Positions 24,020-32,076 of a stretch of 32,397 nt of DNA are shown in pieces. The DNA comes from an uncultured Actinomycetes bacterium. GTDB taxonomy: Bacteria; Actinomycetota; Acidimicrobiia; Acidimicrobiales; SZUA-35. A program made the translations under genes and the position numbers. The notes beneath the pieces were generated by a model that did no database searches, was not told where the DNA came from, and saw only the letters and a list, made by a program, of their open reading frames with translations. Every line of letters starts with the position of its first letter. The first letter of the stretch is position 1. Location: the NCBI GenBank assembly GCA_902826025.1, contig CADEDH010000061.1, forward strand, positions 1 to 32,397, in the 5' to 3' direction.

Positions 24020-24555
24020 CCGACGACCTCACCACCCGTTACGACGGGGTGCTCGAACGCACGCCCGACGGCGGCGTGATCCGCTTCGAGCGGCACCTCG
24101 CCTACGACGTCCGCGACGTGTGGGCCGCCATCACCTCTCCGCAGCGGCTGGCCGACTGGTGGCTCCCGTTCGAGGCCGACATCACCGTCGACCTCCGCCA
24201 GGGGGGCGAGATGGTGTTCGCCGCCAGGTCCGACGAGGCACCGGTCACCATGATCTGCACGATCCTGCGGCTCGAGCCGCCGCTGCTGTTCGAACACACC
24301 CACCCCGCGCCCGGTTCGCGCATGCGCTGGGAGCTCGAAGCCATGGACACCGGCTGCATCCTCCGCCTGAGCCACATCGTGCCCGACACGCAGGAGGCGA
24401 TCGACAACTGCTACCTGGTCGGGCTCTACACCTCGCTCGCCCGACTCGAGCCGAGCCTGGCCGGGCGACCCGAACCGTGGGATTGGGATGTCTTCGCCGC
24501 CGGACAGGCGCACTACGCCACCCTCGGTCTCGCCGCTGCGGTGGACGCGCCATGA
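24016..24555 (+). CDS. SRPBCC (AHSA1-like) domain protein
   Basis: The 179-residue protein has an AHSA1-type signature, AYDVRDVWAAITSPQRLADWW, as key spaced residues. DLRQGGEMVF, LLFEHTHP and the C-terminal helix NCYLVGLYTSL follow. Ligand unknown. Its ATG overlaps the ArsR stop (ATGA), and its own stop overlaps the next ATG (ATGA), so three genes form a tightly coupled operon. It is clearly a different lineage from the minus-strand SRPBCC protein: the two share only the fold signature. Confidence 0.88.
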   Translation: MTDDLTTRYDGVLERTPDGGVIRFERHLAYDVRDVWAAITSPQRLADWWLPFEADITVDLRQGGEMVFAARSDEAPVTMICTILRLEPPLLFEHTHPAPGSRMRWELEAMDTGCILRLSHIVPDTQEAIDNCYLVGLYTSLARLEPSLAGRPEPWDWDVFAAGQAHYATLGLAAAVDAP

Positions 24556-25205
24556 GCGCCGCCGGACAGCTCCTGCGGGTTCAGAACTTCATGCTCTCGG
24601 CCGACGGCTTCGGCACCGGCGAGGGTCAGAGCTTCGAGCGGCCCTTCGGTCACGCCGATCCGGCGGCGCTGGCCTCGTGGGCCGGGGCCACGGCGAGCTG
24701 GCCCAACCGCACCGACCCGGGCGGCACCCGGGGCCTCGACGACTACTTCACCCGCGACTTCACCCACAACATCGGCGCCGAGATCATGGGACGAGGCAAG
24801 TTCGGCCCCCAGAAGGGACCCTGGGAGAACCTCGATTGGGAGGGTTGGTGGGGCGACACCCCACCGTTCCACACACCGGTCTTCGTGCTCACCCACCACG
24901 TCCGCCCCTCCCTGTCGCTGTCGGACACGACCTTCCACTTCATCGACGCCGAGCCGGTCGAAGCCCTGCGGCAGGCAAAGGCGGCCGCCGACGGCAGAGA
25001 CGTACGCCTCGGCGGGGGCCCATCGACCGTCCGTGCCTTCCTCGACGCCGGTCTGGTCGACACCATGCACGTCGCTGTCGTCCCGGTCGAGATCGGCCGC
25101 GGGGGCAAGCTCTGGGACTCACCCGATGAGTTGCTCGACCGCTACCACCTCGAGCGGATACCGAGCCCGAGCGGCGTCACCCATCATCTCTTCTGGCGCC
25201 GCTGA
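24552..25205 (+). CDS. RibD C-terminal/dihydrofolate reductase-like protein
   Basis: The 217-residue protein has the RibD_C/DHFR-like reductase fold: FMLSADGFGTG at the start, EIMGRGKFGPQ, PVFVLTHHVRP, the NADPH-loop-like VRLGGGPSTVRAFLDAGLVD, and an end in the form of THHLFWRR. Proteins of this group are often annotated as dihydrofolate reductase family without proof of folate reduction. The ATG overlaps the SRPBCC stop by four bases. As the third gene of the ArsR2 operon it is the only clear enzyme there, so the SRPBCC partner may handle its ligand (inference). Confidence 0.87.
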   Translation: MSAAGQLLRVQNFMLSADGFGTGEGQSFERPFGHADPAALASWAGATASWPNRTDPGGTRGLDDYFTRDFTHNIGAEIMGRGKFGPQKGPWENLDWEGWWGDTPPFHTPVFVLTHHVRPSLSLSDTTFHFIDAEPVEALRQAKAAADGRDVRLGGGPSTVRAFLDAGLVDTMHVAVVPVEIGRGGKLWDSPDELLDRYHLERIPSPSGVTHHLFWRR

Positions 25206-25219
25206 GCGCCCGACGAGGC

Positions 25220-25225
25220 TAGGGT
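25220..25225 (+). promoter_or_regulatory. -10 element (TAGGGT) for the VOC gene
   Basis: TAGGGT ends 6 bases before the ATG at 25232, in the 26-base gap after the reductase stop. This suggests a separate leaderless transcript rather than pure read-through. Confidence 0.45.
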
Positions 25226-25231
25226 CTGGCG

Positions 25232-25630
25232 ATGCCTCCAGCCCTCCCCAGCGGCACGGAGTCGGCACGACCGTTCCTCCCCGCGATGGACTTCGCCAAC
25301 TCCAAAGCGTTCTACGAGGCGCTCGGCTTCGCCAAGGAGCTGGACAGCGACGACGTGGCCATCTTCCGCATCGGCGCTACGTCCTTCCTGCTCCAGAGGC
25401 ACTATCAGAAGGAGTGGGCGGAGAACTTCATGATGCAACTCCTCGTCGATGACCTCGACGCGTGGTGGTTGTGCATCGAATCGCTCGATCTGCCCACGAG
25501 GTTCGGCGTGCCCGCCCCGAAGCCACCGGCGATGCAGCCCTGGGGGCTGCGCATCGCCTACGTCGTCGATCCGTCGGGGGTGCTCTGGCACGTGGCCCAA
25601 CGCCGGCCCGACGTGGCGCACGATCTCTAG
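25232..25630 (+). CDS. VOC-family (glyoxalase/bleomycin-resistance-like) protein
   Basis: The 132-residue protein is a single vicinal-oxygen-chelate module pair: ARPFLPAMDFANSKAFYEALGF, then FRIGATSFLL, a central helix DLDAWWLCIESL and PWGLRIAYVVDPSGVLWHVAQ. The VOC metal ligands (His/Glu positions) are not all apparent: the first strand has no His, and His near the end (LWHVAQ) replaces the usual Glu. Substrate unknown. It follows the ArsR2 operon by 26 bases. A GATCC tandem repeat (25634-25650) follows its stop before the convergent regX3. Confidence 0.85.
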   Translation: MPPALPSGTESARPFLPAMDFANSKAFYEALGFAKELDSDDVAIFRIGATSFLLQRHYQKEWAENFMMQLLVDDLDAWWLCIESLDLPTRFGVPAPKPPAMQPWGLRIAYVVDPSGVLWHVAQRRPDVAHDL

Positions 25631-25678
25631 CCGATCCGATCCGATCCGTTGACGGCCGGCCTGCGATGATCGGCGGGT

Positions 25679-26392
25679 TCAGCGGGGCCGTTCGAACTTG
25701 TACCCGAGCCCGCGGATGGTGACGATCCGGGTCGGGTTCGACGGCTCGTGCTCCAGCTTGGCCCGCAGGCGCTTGATGTGGACGTCGAGGGTCTTGGTGT
25801 CGCCGACGTAGTCGTGGCCCCATACCCGCTCGATCAGGGTGTCTCGGGACAGCACGAGCCCGGCGTTGGCCATCAGCAGCTCCAACAGCTCGAACTCTTT
25901 CAGTGGCAGCTGCACCGGCTCGCCCCGCACGTTGACCTCGTGGCGGGCCGGGTCGATCGACACGTCGCCCACCACGATGGCGTCGCCGCCGCTGTCGGCC
26001 GGCGCTCCGCCGTCGCCCTCACGCTGCGCCGTGCGGCGCAGCACGGCCCGCATCCGGGCCACCAGCTCCCGGATCCGGTAGGGCTTGGTCACGTAGTCGT
26101 CGGCCCCCACCTCGAGGCCCACCACCGTGTCGACCTCGGCCGAGCGGGCCGTCACCATGATGATGGGCACAGCCGACCGGCTGCGGATCTCGCGGCAGAC
26201 GTCGATGCCGGAGATCCGGGGCAGCATGAGGTCGAGCAGCACGAGATCGGGCTGGAGCTCGTCGAACCGGGCCAGGCCCTCAGCGCCGTCCCGGGCCACT
26301 GCCACCCGGAAACCCTCCCTCGACAGCCCCACGGTGAGCGCGTCGATGAAGGCCTCCTCGTCCTCGACCACCAGGATCAACTGCTCGGGCAC
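25679..26392 (-). CDS. regX3: RegX3-type OmpR-family response regulator
   Basis: RegX3 is the phosphate-responsive regulator paired with SenX3. The 237-residue protein has a receiver domain with acidic pocket EDE (10-12), phospho-acceptor Asp54 in LVLLDLML and the Lys in DDYVTKPYR. The C-terminal winged helix has LPLKEFELLELLM, RVWGHDYVGDTKTLDVHIKRL and IRGLGYKFE. These blocks match mycobacterial RegX3 very closely. I chose the GTG at 26392, six bases after GAGGAG; a TTG one codon earlier is closer than usual. It follows senX3 by about 25 bases and is the last gene of the pst-phoU unit. Confidence 0.93.
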   Translation of the reverse strand: MPEQLILVVEDEEAFIDALTVGLSREGFRVAVARDGAEGLARFDELQPDLVLLDLMLPRISGIDVCREIRSRSAVPIIMVTARSAEVDTVVGLEVGADDYVTKPYRIRELVARMRAVLRRTAQREGDGGAPADSGGDAIVVGDVSIDPARHEVNVRGEPVQLPLKEFELLELLMANAGLVLSRDTLIERVWGHDYVGDTKTLDVHIKRLRAKLEHEPSNPTRIVTIRGLGYKFERPR

Positions 26393-26417
26393 CAAGGGCT
26401 CCTCATCGCATCACGGT

Positions 26418-27611
26418 TCAACGGCCGGCCAGGGGAAGGCGAATGGTGAAGGTCGACCCCTGGCCCTCGGTCGACGTCACCGAGATCGAGCCCTCGTGGT
26501 TGATGACCACATGGCGCACGATCGACAGTCCGAGCCCGGTGCCCCCGGTGGCCCGGCTCCGGGCGTCGTCCACCCGGTAGAAGCGCTCGAAGATCCGCTG
26601 GTGGGCGGAGGCCGGGATGCCGACTCCATGGTCGACCACGGCGACGGTGGCCTCCTCGATCGTCTCGGCCACCTCCACCATCACCTCGTCACCGACCTCG
26701 GAGTACTTCACGGCGTTGTCGAGCAGGTTGCTGACCGCCGACACGAGCTGCGACTGGTCGCCCCGCACCAACACCGGGTCCCGACCCTCGGGCGGGATGT
26801 GGATCGTGATGCTGCGCTGCTCGGCCCCGGGCTCGGCCCGCTGCACGGCCAGGCCGATCACGTCGTACAGGTCGACCAGCTGGGGGTCTTCGATCCGCCC
26901 CGACTCCAGGCGGGACAGGGCCAGCAGATCCTCGATCACGTTGCCCAGCCGGAGGGCCTCGTTGTGGAGCCGGCCGGCCAGGCGGTCCACCACCTCGGGT
27001 TCGTCGGCGTCCCGCAGGGTCTCGGCCAGGACCCCGATGGCGCCGATGGGCGTGCGGAGCTCGTGGCTCACGTTGGCCACGAAATCCTTCCGGACCCGGT
27101 CGAGCTGGTGGGCCGCCGTCACATCCTCGATCAGCACCACCGACCCGGTGAGCTCGCCCGCCCCCTCCGGCGGGTCGCAGGGATCGTAGGTGGGCGAGGC
27201 CCGAAGCAGCAGGTTGCGGGCCGGCGGACCGTAGAGGTCGACGGCCCGGTCTTCGCTCGATCCCCGCAGGGCCGACGTCACCACCTGGTCGATCCCCGCC
27301 CGCACCAGAGCGTCGCCGTGGCGGGCCCGGTCGAACTGATGGGCGAACTGGTTCTGGTAGACCACGAACCCGTCGGCGTCGGTGACCACCACGCCGAGGG
27401 GCAGGGCGTCGAGGGCGCGGTCGATCCTGGGGTCCTCAGCATGCAATGGTTCGGTCGCTGCGCCCGTTGCCGTCGTCCCTCCCGCCGGCTCGGTCGCCAT
27501 CATCATCCCCCGCTCGTGGGAGAGTCGATGCGGCCGCCGGCCGACCCACCACCCCGCCAGCCCGGCGATGATGGTGGCGGCGACCAGAACGGCGGCGAAA
27601 GCGATCGGCAC
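26418..27611 (-). CDS. senX3: SenX3-type sensor histidine kinase
   Basis: SenX3 phosphorylates RegX3 under phosphate limitation, controlled by PstSCAB and PhoU. The 397-residue protein has one N-terminal membrane helix (about 2-24), then a PAS-like domain (about 60-165; LPLGVVVTDADGFVVYQN). HisKA follows with the autophosphorylated His183 in FVANVSHELRTP. The ATPase domain has N-box DNAVKYS, G1 DHGVGIP and G2 GTGLGLSIV. The layout equals mycobacterial SenX3, except that I see one clear helix rather than two. The start is GTG at 27611, 17 bases downstream of the phoU stop. Confidence 0.93.
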   Translation of the reverse strand: MPIAFAAVLVAATIIAGLAGWWVGRRPHRLSHERGMMMATEPAGGTTATGAATEPLHAEDPRIDRALDALPLGVVVTDADGFVVYQNQFAHQFDRARHGDALVRAGIDQVVTSALRGSSEDRAVDLYGPPARNLLLRASPTYDPCDPPEGAGELTGSVVLIEDVTAAHQLDRVRKDFVANVSHELRTPIGAIGVLAETLRDADEPEVVDRLAGRLHNEALRLGNVIEDLLALSRLESGRIEDPQLVDLYDVIGLAVQRAEPGAEQRSITIHIPPEGRDPVLVRGDQSQLVSAVSNLLDNAVKYSEVGDEVMVEVAETIEEATVAVVDHGVGIPASAHQRIFERFYRVDDARSRATGGTGLGLSIVRHVVINHEGSISVTSTEGQGSTFTIRLPLAGR

Positions 27612-27628
27612 GTCATCTCACCGACTGA

Positions 27629-28435
27629 TCAACCCGACTCACCGGGTTGGTCCTCCGCTCCGGGCTCGGACGGGTCCGCCGGGTCACTGGTGGGCGGTGT
27701 GCCGGCGTCACCGGCGCTGACCCGGTGCTGCTGGCGGAGCACGGCCTGGTGCTCTGGCAGCCAGCCGGTGATCATGTAGCTCACCCGCTCGCCGATATTG
27801 ACGGCGTGGTCACCGATCCGCTCGTAATAGCGGGCGACGAGGGCGAGCTGCACGGCAGCGGCGAGATCGATCTGCTCCGCACCGTGGGCCTCGAAGATGG
27901 CCTCCACCATGTCGCGGTTGTACTGATCGAGCGTGTCGTCGATGTCCCGCAGGGCCGAGGCCAGCGACGGATCCTTGTCGGCGAAAGCGTCGATGGCCAG
28001 GCGCATCAGCTTGTTGGCCTCGATGCTCATCGACGCGATCAGGCCCCGGATGCGGGGGCTCATCGGCGACCCGTACATGCGGCGGGCCGCCTTGGCGATG
28101 TTGACCATCAGGTCGGCTGAGCGTTCCAGCTCCTGGACCATCTTGGACACGGTGATCAGGTGGCGCAGCTCGCCCGCCATCGGCGCCTGACGGACCATGA
28201 TCGTCCAGCAGCTGTCCTCGATCTCGACGGTGAGCAGGTCCACCTCGTCGTCGGCGTCGATCAAGCCCTGCGCCCCCGTCAGGTCGCCGGCGAGCAGGAT
28301 CTCGGTGCCCCGGGGAATCGTCTCGCAGACCATGGCCCCGAGCCGCAGCACCCGGTTGTCGAGGTCTTCGAGATCCCGGTGGTAGGCCAGCCGGCGCTCG
28401 GACCCAGGGGAGGAAGGGGTGGTGCTCATCGCCAT
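27629..28435 (-). CDS. phoU: PhoU-family phosphate signalling protein (second copy)
   Basis: PhoU links the Pst transporter to the sensor kinase. The 268-residue protein has two three-helix repeats: RDLEDLDNRVLRLGAMV and DLMVNIAKAARRMYG, then RLAIDAFADKDPSLA and YYERIGDHAVNIGERVSYM. The acidic metal-binding motif is ERIGDH in the second repeat and ERSADL in the first. The C-terminal about 45 residues are an added Pro/Asp/Glu-rich tail. I chose ATG 28435 because it overlaps the stop of the first phoU (TAATG). ATG 28441, closer to a GAGG, is an alternative. Confidence 0.92.
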   Translation of the reverse strand: MAMSTTPSSPGSERRLAYHRDLEDLDNRVLRLGAMVCETIPRGTEILLAGDLTGAQGLIDADDEVDLLTVEIEDSCWTIMVRQAPMAGELRHLITVSKMVQELERSADLMVNIAKAARRMYGSPMSPRIRGLIASMSIEANKLMRLAIDAFADKDPSLASALRDIDDTLDQYNRDMVEAIFEAHGAEQIDLAAAVQLALVARYYERIGDHAVNIGERVSYMITGWLPEHQAVLRQQHRVSAGDAGTPPTSDPADPSEPGAEDQPGESG

Positions 28436-29124
28436 TACCATGCCACCTCGTCCGCCAGATAGGCGACATCTCCGGTCACCAGATAGCGCAGCCGGCAGGC
28501 CATGATCTGGGTCTGGTCGCCGATCCGGTCGAGGGACCGGCCGATGGCGGTGGCGGCCAGTGCCACCCGGACCGCGTCGGGGCCGGTGAGTGCCATGACC
28601 CGGGTGACCAGGGGCTCGGCGAACTCGGCCAGGGGGTCGAATCCGTCCAACCGGTCCAGCGGTTCGACCGATCGGCTGGCCCATCCCTCGCGCACGGCGG
28701 CAAAGCGATCGGCCACGTTGTCGGCCAGGCGCACCAGCACCTCGAAGATGTCGGCGTGCCCGGCGATGAGGGGCTGATCGTCGACGGCGTGGGCCACCCG
28801 CAGGGCCAGGTCGCCGATCCGCTCCAGGGTGTGGAGGACCCGGATGATCGACACCACGAGACGCAGGTCGGATGCCACCGGAGCTTCGCGGGCCAGCAGC
28901 GTGTAGCAGGTCTCGGTCAGCGACACCGACATCCGGTCGATGGCGTCGTCGGAGGCGACGAGCAGGCTGGCCGCGTCGGCGTCGCCGCTCACCACCACCT
29001 GCCGGGCCCCGGCCACCGCCTCGGCCACGCGTTCGGTCAGCACCTCGACCTGGAGCCGGAGTGCCTCCAGCTCATCGTCGAACACGGTGCGGGCATTGAC
29101 CACGATCGTTCGCTCCCGTTCCAT
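28435..29124 (-). CDS. PhoU-like protein (first copy)
   Basis: The 229-residue protein has the same two-repeat PhoU fold but is more divergent. It reads DELEALRLQVEVLTERVAEA, with the metal-site motif ERIGDLALRV in the first repeat and DRIGDQTQIMA in the second, where the usual His is Gln. Its ATG follows the pstB stop by 4 bases. Two tandem PhoU proteins in one operon are unusual. The Gln substitution hints that this copy differs in metal binding or partner choice. The start is well placed (TTCCATC region, GGAGCG upstream). Confidence 0.88.
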   Translation of the reverse strand: MERERTIVVNARTVFDDELEALRLQVEVLTERVAEAVAGARQVVVSGDADAASLLVASDDAIDRMSVSLTETCYTLLAREAPVASDLRLVVSIIRVLHTLERIGDLALRVAHAVDDQPLIAGHADIFEVLVRLADNVADRFAAVREGWASRSVEPLDRLDGFDPLAEFAEPLVTRVMALTGPDAVRVALAATAIGRSLDRIGDQTQIMACRLRYLVTGDVAYLADEVAW

Positions 29125-29128
29125 CAGC

Positions 29129-30016
29129 TCAGCCGAAGCGGCCGGTGACGTAGTTCTCCGTGCGCTCGTCGGAAGGGTTGGAGAAGATCTTGTCGGTGAG
29201 GTCGTACTCCACCAGCAGGCCGGTGCGACGGTCGTTGTTGCTGTCGAGCTCGGCGGTGAAGAACGCGGTGCGGTCGCTGACCCGGGCCGCCTGCTGCATG
29301 TTGTGGGTGACGATCACGATCGTGTACTCGGTCTTGATCTCGTGCATGAGATCCTCGATGTACCCGGTGGCGATGGGGTCGAGGGCCGAACACGGTTCGT
29401 CCATCAGCAGCACATCGGGGTTGGTGGCGATGGCCCGGGCGATGCACAGCCGCTGCTGCTGGCCGCCCGACATCCCGAGGGCCGACTCCTTCAGCCGGTC
29501 CTTCACCTCGTCCCACAGGGCCGCCTTGCGCAGCGACGTCTCCACCAGCTCGTCGAAGCTCGACCTGGGCGCGCCGGCGATCTTGGGACCGTAGATGATG
29601 TTGTCGTAGATCGACTTGGGGAACGGGTTCGGCTTCTGGAACACCATCCCGATCCGACGCCGCACCTCCACCGGGTCCACCCGGGGGTCGTACAGGTCGA
29701 TGCCGTGGTACATCACCTTGCCCTCCACCCGGGCCCCCCGGATGAGATCGTTCATCCGGTTCAGCGATCGCAGCACGGTGGACTTGCCGCAGCCGCTGGG
29801 GCCGATCATGGCCGTGATCTCGTTCTGGCGAACGGCCATGTTCACCCCCCGGACCGCCCGGAAGGCGCCGTAGTAGACGGCGAGGTCCTGCAGGTCGAGC
29901 ACAGTCGGTTGTTCCACCGTCACATCATCGCTCACCCGCTCGGCCGTTCGTGACCGAACCGCTGGTCGCAGGGTCTGTTCCATGTCCGCTCCGTGGTCGT
30001 CGTGGCTGTCGTTCAT
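29129..30016 (-). CDS. pstB: Phosphate ABC transporter ATP-binding protein PstB
   Basis: PstB is the ATPase of the high-affinity phosphate importer. It has Walker [10 protein letters not shown] (72-80), Q-loop FQKPNPFP, signature MSGGQQQR (182-189; Met instead of the usual Leu), Walker B VLLMDEP (202-208) and the H-loop His238. The PstB-specific [11 protein letters not shown] and [11 protein letters not shown] are present. I report the ATG at 30016. ATG at 29983 (MEQTLRP) has a better Shine-Dalgarno (GGAG, five bases) and may be the true start. It sits between pstA (23-base gap) and phoU. Confidence 0.97.
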   Translation of the reverse strand: MNDSHDDHGADMEQTLRPAVRSRTAERVSDDVTVEQPTVLDLQDLAVYYGAFRAVRGVNMAVRQNEITAMIGPSGCGKSTVLRSLNRMNDLIRGARVEGKVMYHGIDLYDPRVDPVEVRRRIGMVFQKPNPFPKSIYDNIIYGPKIAGAPRSSFDELVETSLRKAALWDEVKDRLKESALGMSGGQQQRLCIARAIATNPDVLLMDEPCSALDPIATGYIEDLMHEIKTEYTIVIVTHNMQQAARVSDRTAFFTAELDSNNDRRTGLLVEYDLTDKIFSNPSDERTENYVTGRFG

Positions 30017-30038
30017 CGGATACCGGCGCCGTCGGCGC

Positions 30039-30986
30039 TCAGGCTTCGCGTCGCTTCTCGAACCGGTTGCGCAGCACGATGGCCGCGCTGTTCAGCAGCA
30101 CCACGAACACGATCAGCACCACGATGGCGGCTGCCGTGTTCTCGATGCGGAACCCGTCCTGGGGTTGGCGGGCCCAGGTGGTGATCACGATCGGCATGGC
30201 CGTGAACCGGTCCCGGACCTGGGAGACGTCGAACCACGAGGGCACGTCGGTGAGGAAGCCGGTGGTGGTGCCCACCAGGATCAGGGGGGCGGCCTCGCCG
30301 GCGGCCCGGGCGATCGACAGCAGCGTGCCGGTGAGGATCCCGGGAGCGGCGTACGGCAGCATGTGGTCTCGGATGACCTCCCACTGAGTGCCGCCTACCC
30401 CGTAGCCGGCCTCCTTCAACGCCTGGGGAACCGACCTCAGGGCCTCGGCTGTGGTGATGATCACCACCGGGAGCACCAGCACGGCCAGCGTGAGGCCCGC
30501 CGCCAGGGGCGTGCTCCCGCCGGTGAGCGACCGGAACCCGTACCCCTTCACGAAGATCGTGAGGCCCAGGATCCCGTAGACCACCGACGGGACGCCGGCC
30601 AGGTTGCGGATGTTGATGTCGATGAAGGTGGTCAGCTTGTTGCGGGGCGCGTACTCCTCGAGGTAGATGGCGGCCCCGATGCCGAGAGGGAAGGCGACCA
30701 CGGCCGTGATCAGGCAGAGGTAGAAGGTGCCCCGCAGCCCCTGGGCAATGCCGGCCCGGGCCGCCCGGGAGCTCAGGCCGCCGGTGAGGAAGCTGCCGAG
30801 CCGCCCGGTCAGCACGCTCGAACCGTCACCGAGCACCTGGACGACCAGCACGACCAGCACCAGCAGGGTGAACAGCAGGGACGACAGCAGAGCCAGCTGG
30901 AAGACCCGGCCGCTGATGTCGGGCCGGCGGCGCAGGCGTTCGAGGGAAGCGGCGGCGCCGTCGGTGGGGATGGCGGGAGCGGCCAC
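30039..30986 (-). CDS. pstA: Phosphate ABC transporter permease PstA
   Basis: PstA is one of the two membrane subunits of the Pst importer. The 315-residue protein has about six membrane helices, for example [26 protein letters not shown] and [14 protein letters not shown]. The permease coupling motif region reads [20 protein letters not shown], and the PstA-typical [14 protein letters not shown] is present. The start is GTG at 30986, 8 bases after AGGAG. It lies two bases past the pstC stop, so translation is probably coupled. Confidence 0.96.
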   Translation of the reverse strand: MAAPAIPTDGAAASLERLRRRPDISGRVFQLALLSSLLFTLLVLVVLVVQVLGDGSSVLTGRLGSFLTGGLSSRAARAGIAQGLRGTFYLCLITAVVAFPLGIGAAIYLEEYAPRNKLTTFIDINIRNLAGVPSVVYGILGLTIFVKGYGFRSLTGGSTPLAAGLTLAVLVLPVVIITTAEALRSVPQALKEAGYGVGGTQWEVIRDHMLPYAAPGILTGTLLSIARAAGEAAPLILVGTTTGFLTDVPSWFDVSQVRDRFTAMPIVITTWARQPQDGFRIENTAAAIVVLIVFVVLLNSAAIVLRNRFEKRREA

Positions 30987-30988
30987 GA

Positions 30989-31927
30989 TCAGTACTCCTG
31001 ACGGAACCGCCGGACGAACCGGTCGGCCACGAGGTTGAGCAGCAAGGTGATGAGGAACAACAGCAGCCCCACGAAGAAGAGGCTCTGGAAGGTCGGGCCG
31101 ACTCCGGCCACATTGTCGGTGCCGGAGGCGACCGAGGCCATGGCCGCCGTCATGGTCAGGCCGGGCTGGGTGGGATCAAAGTTCTTGACCGCGCTGTCGG
31201 CGGCGCCGCCGGCGATGTAGACGACCATGGTCTCCCCGATGGCCCGGGAGACGGCGACGATCACGGCGGCGGTCAGGCCCGACAGCGCAGCCGGAACCAC
31301 CACCTTGAGGCTGGTGGAGCGCTTGCGGGCCCCCAGCCCGGCCGACGCCTCCCGCAGGGAGTTGGGCACGGCGGCCAGGGCGTCCTCCGAGATGGAGGCG
31401 ACCAAGGGAATGGTCAGCAGGCCCACGCCGATGCCGGCGGCCATGAGGTTGGCCGGGGCCGCACCGGTGAACACATTGCCCACGATGTCGGGAGCGATGA
31501 ACCGGAGGGCGAAGTAGCCGAGCACCACCGAGGGGATCCCGGCCAGGATCTCGAGGACCGGTTTCAGGATGCGGCGCACCCGGGCATCGGCGTACTCCGA
31601 CAGGTAGATGGCGGCGGCCAGCCCGAGGGGCGCTGCCACCAGCATGGCGATGAGGGTCACCCAGAGGGTGGCCACCAGGATCGTGGGGAGGTCGAAGTAG
31701 CCCTGGCGGGGGATCCAGCCGATCTCGCCCCAGGTGCGGGACCAGTCGACGTCGAGCATGAACCTCACGGCTTCGAACAGCAGGGCGTAGATGATCCCGG
31801 CGCTGATGAGGACCGAGACGGCGGCGGCGGCGAACGCCAGCCGGCCCACGAGACGCTCCCGGGCCCGCCGCCGGGGCGAGCCCTGAAGCTCGGAGATGTC
31901 CCAGTGTCCCGGGTGTAGGGCTGTCAT
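30989..31927 (-). CDS. pstC: Phosphate ABC transporter permease PstC
   Basis: The 312-residue protein has six membrane helices and the PstC signatures IPSVVLGYFALRFIAP, EDALAAVPNSLREASAGLGA and SRAIGETMVVYIAGGA. It forms the channel with PstA. The first about 30 residues are hydrophilic and basic. The ATG at 31927 lies 150 bases downstream of the pstS stop, behind a strong stem-loop, which fits the usual higher expression of pstS than of the permease genes. Confidence 0.96.
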   Translation of the reverse strand: MTALHPGHWDISELQGSPRRRARERLVGRLAFAAAAVSVLISAGIIYALLFEAVRFMLDVDWSRTWGEIGWIPRQGYFDLPTILVATLWVTLIAMLVAAPLGLAAAIYLSEYADARVRRILKPVLEILAGIPSVVLGYFALRFIAPDIVGNVFTGAAPANLMAAGIGVGLLTIPLVASISEDALAAVPNSLREASAGLGARKRSTSLKVVVPAALSGLTAAVIVAVSRAIGETMVVYIAGGAADSAVKNFDPTQPGLTMTAAMASVASGTDNVAGVGPTFQSLFFVGLLLFLITLLLNLVADRFVRRFRQEY

Positions 31928-32025
31928 CGGCGATCTCCGCTCATCGTGCGCCGTCCTCGTTCATGAATCCGATGTGGCTGCTGCTGCCGATTCGGCACCG
32001 GCAAGAGCATGGCACGGTCCCGATC

Positions 32026-32058
32026 CCGGTGGGGGCGGTCGCCGACCGCCCCCACCGG
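32026..32058 (-). terminator. 15-bp stem-loop between pstS and pstC
   Basis: CCGGTGGGGGCGGTC (32026-32040) and GACCGCCCCCACCGG (32044-32058) are perfectly complementary, with a 3-base loop. They lie 18 bases after the pstS stop. No T-run follows on the minus strand, so it may work as a partial terminator or as a 3' stabiliser of pstS mRNA. Confidence 0.75.
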
Positions 32059-32076
32059 TAGTCGAGACCGGAAGGC

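Noticed and set aside
25634..25650. GATCC tandem repeat between the VOC gene and regX3
   Set aside because: Only about three and a half copies of a five-base unit between convergent genes; most likely chance or simple slippage.
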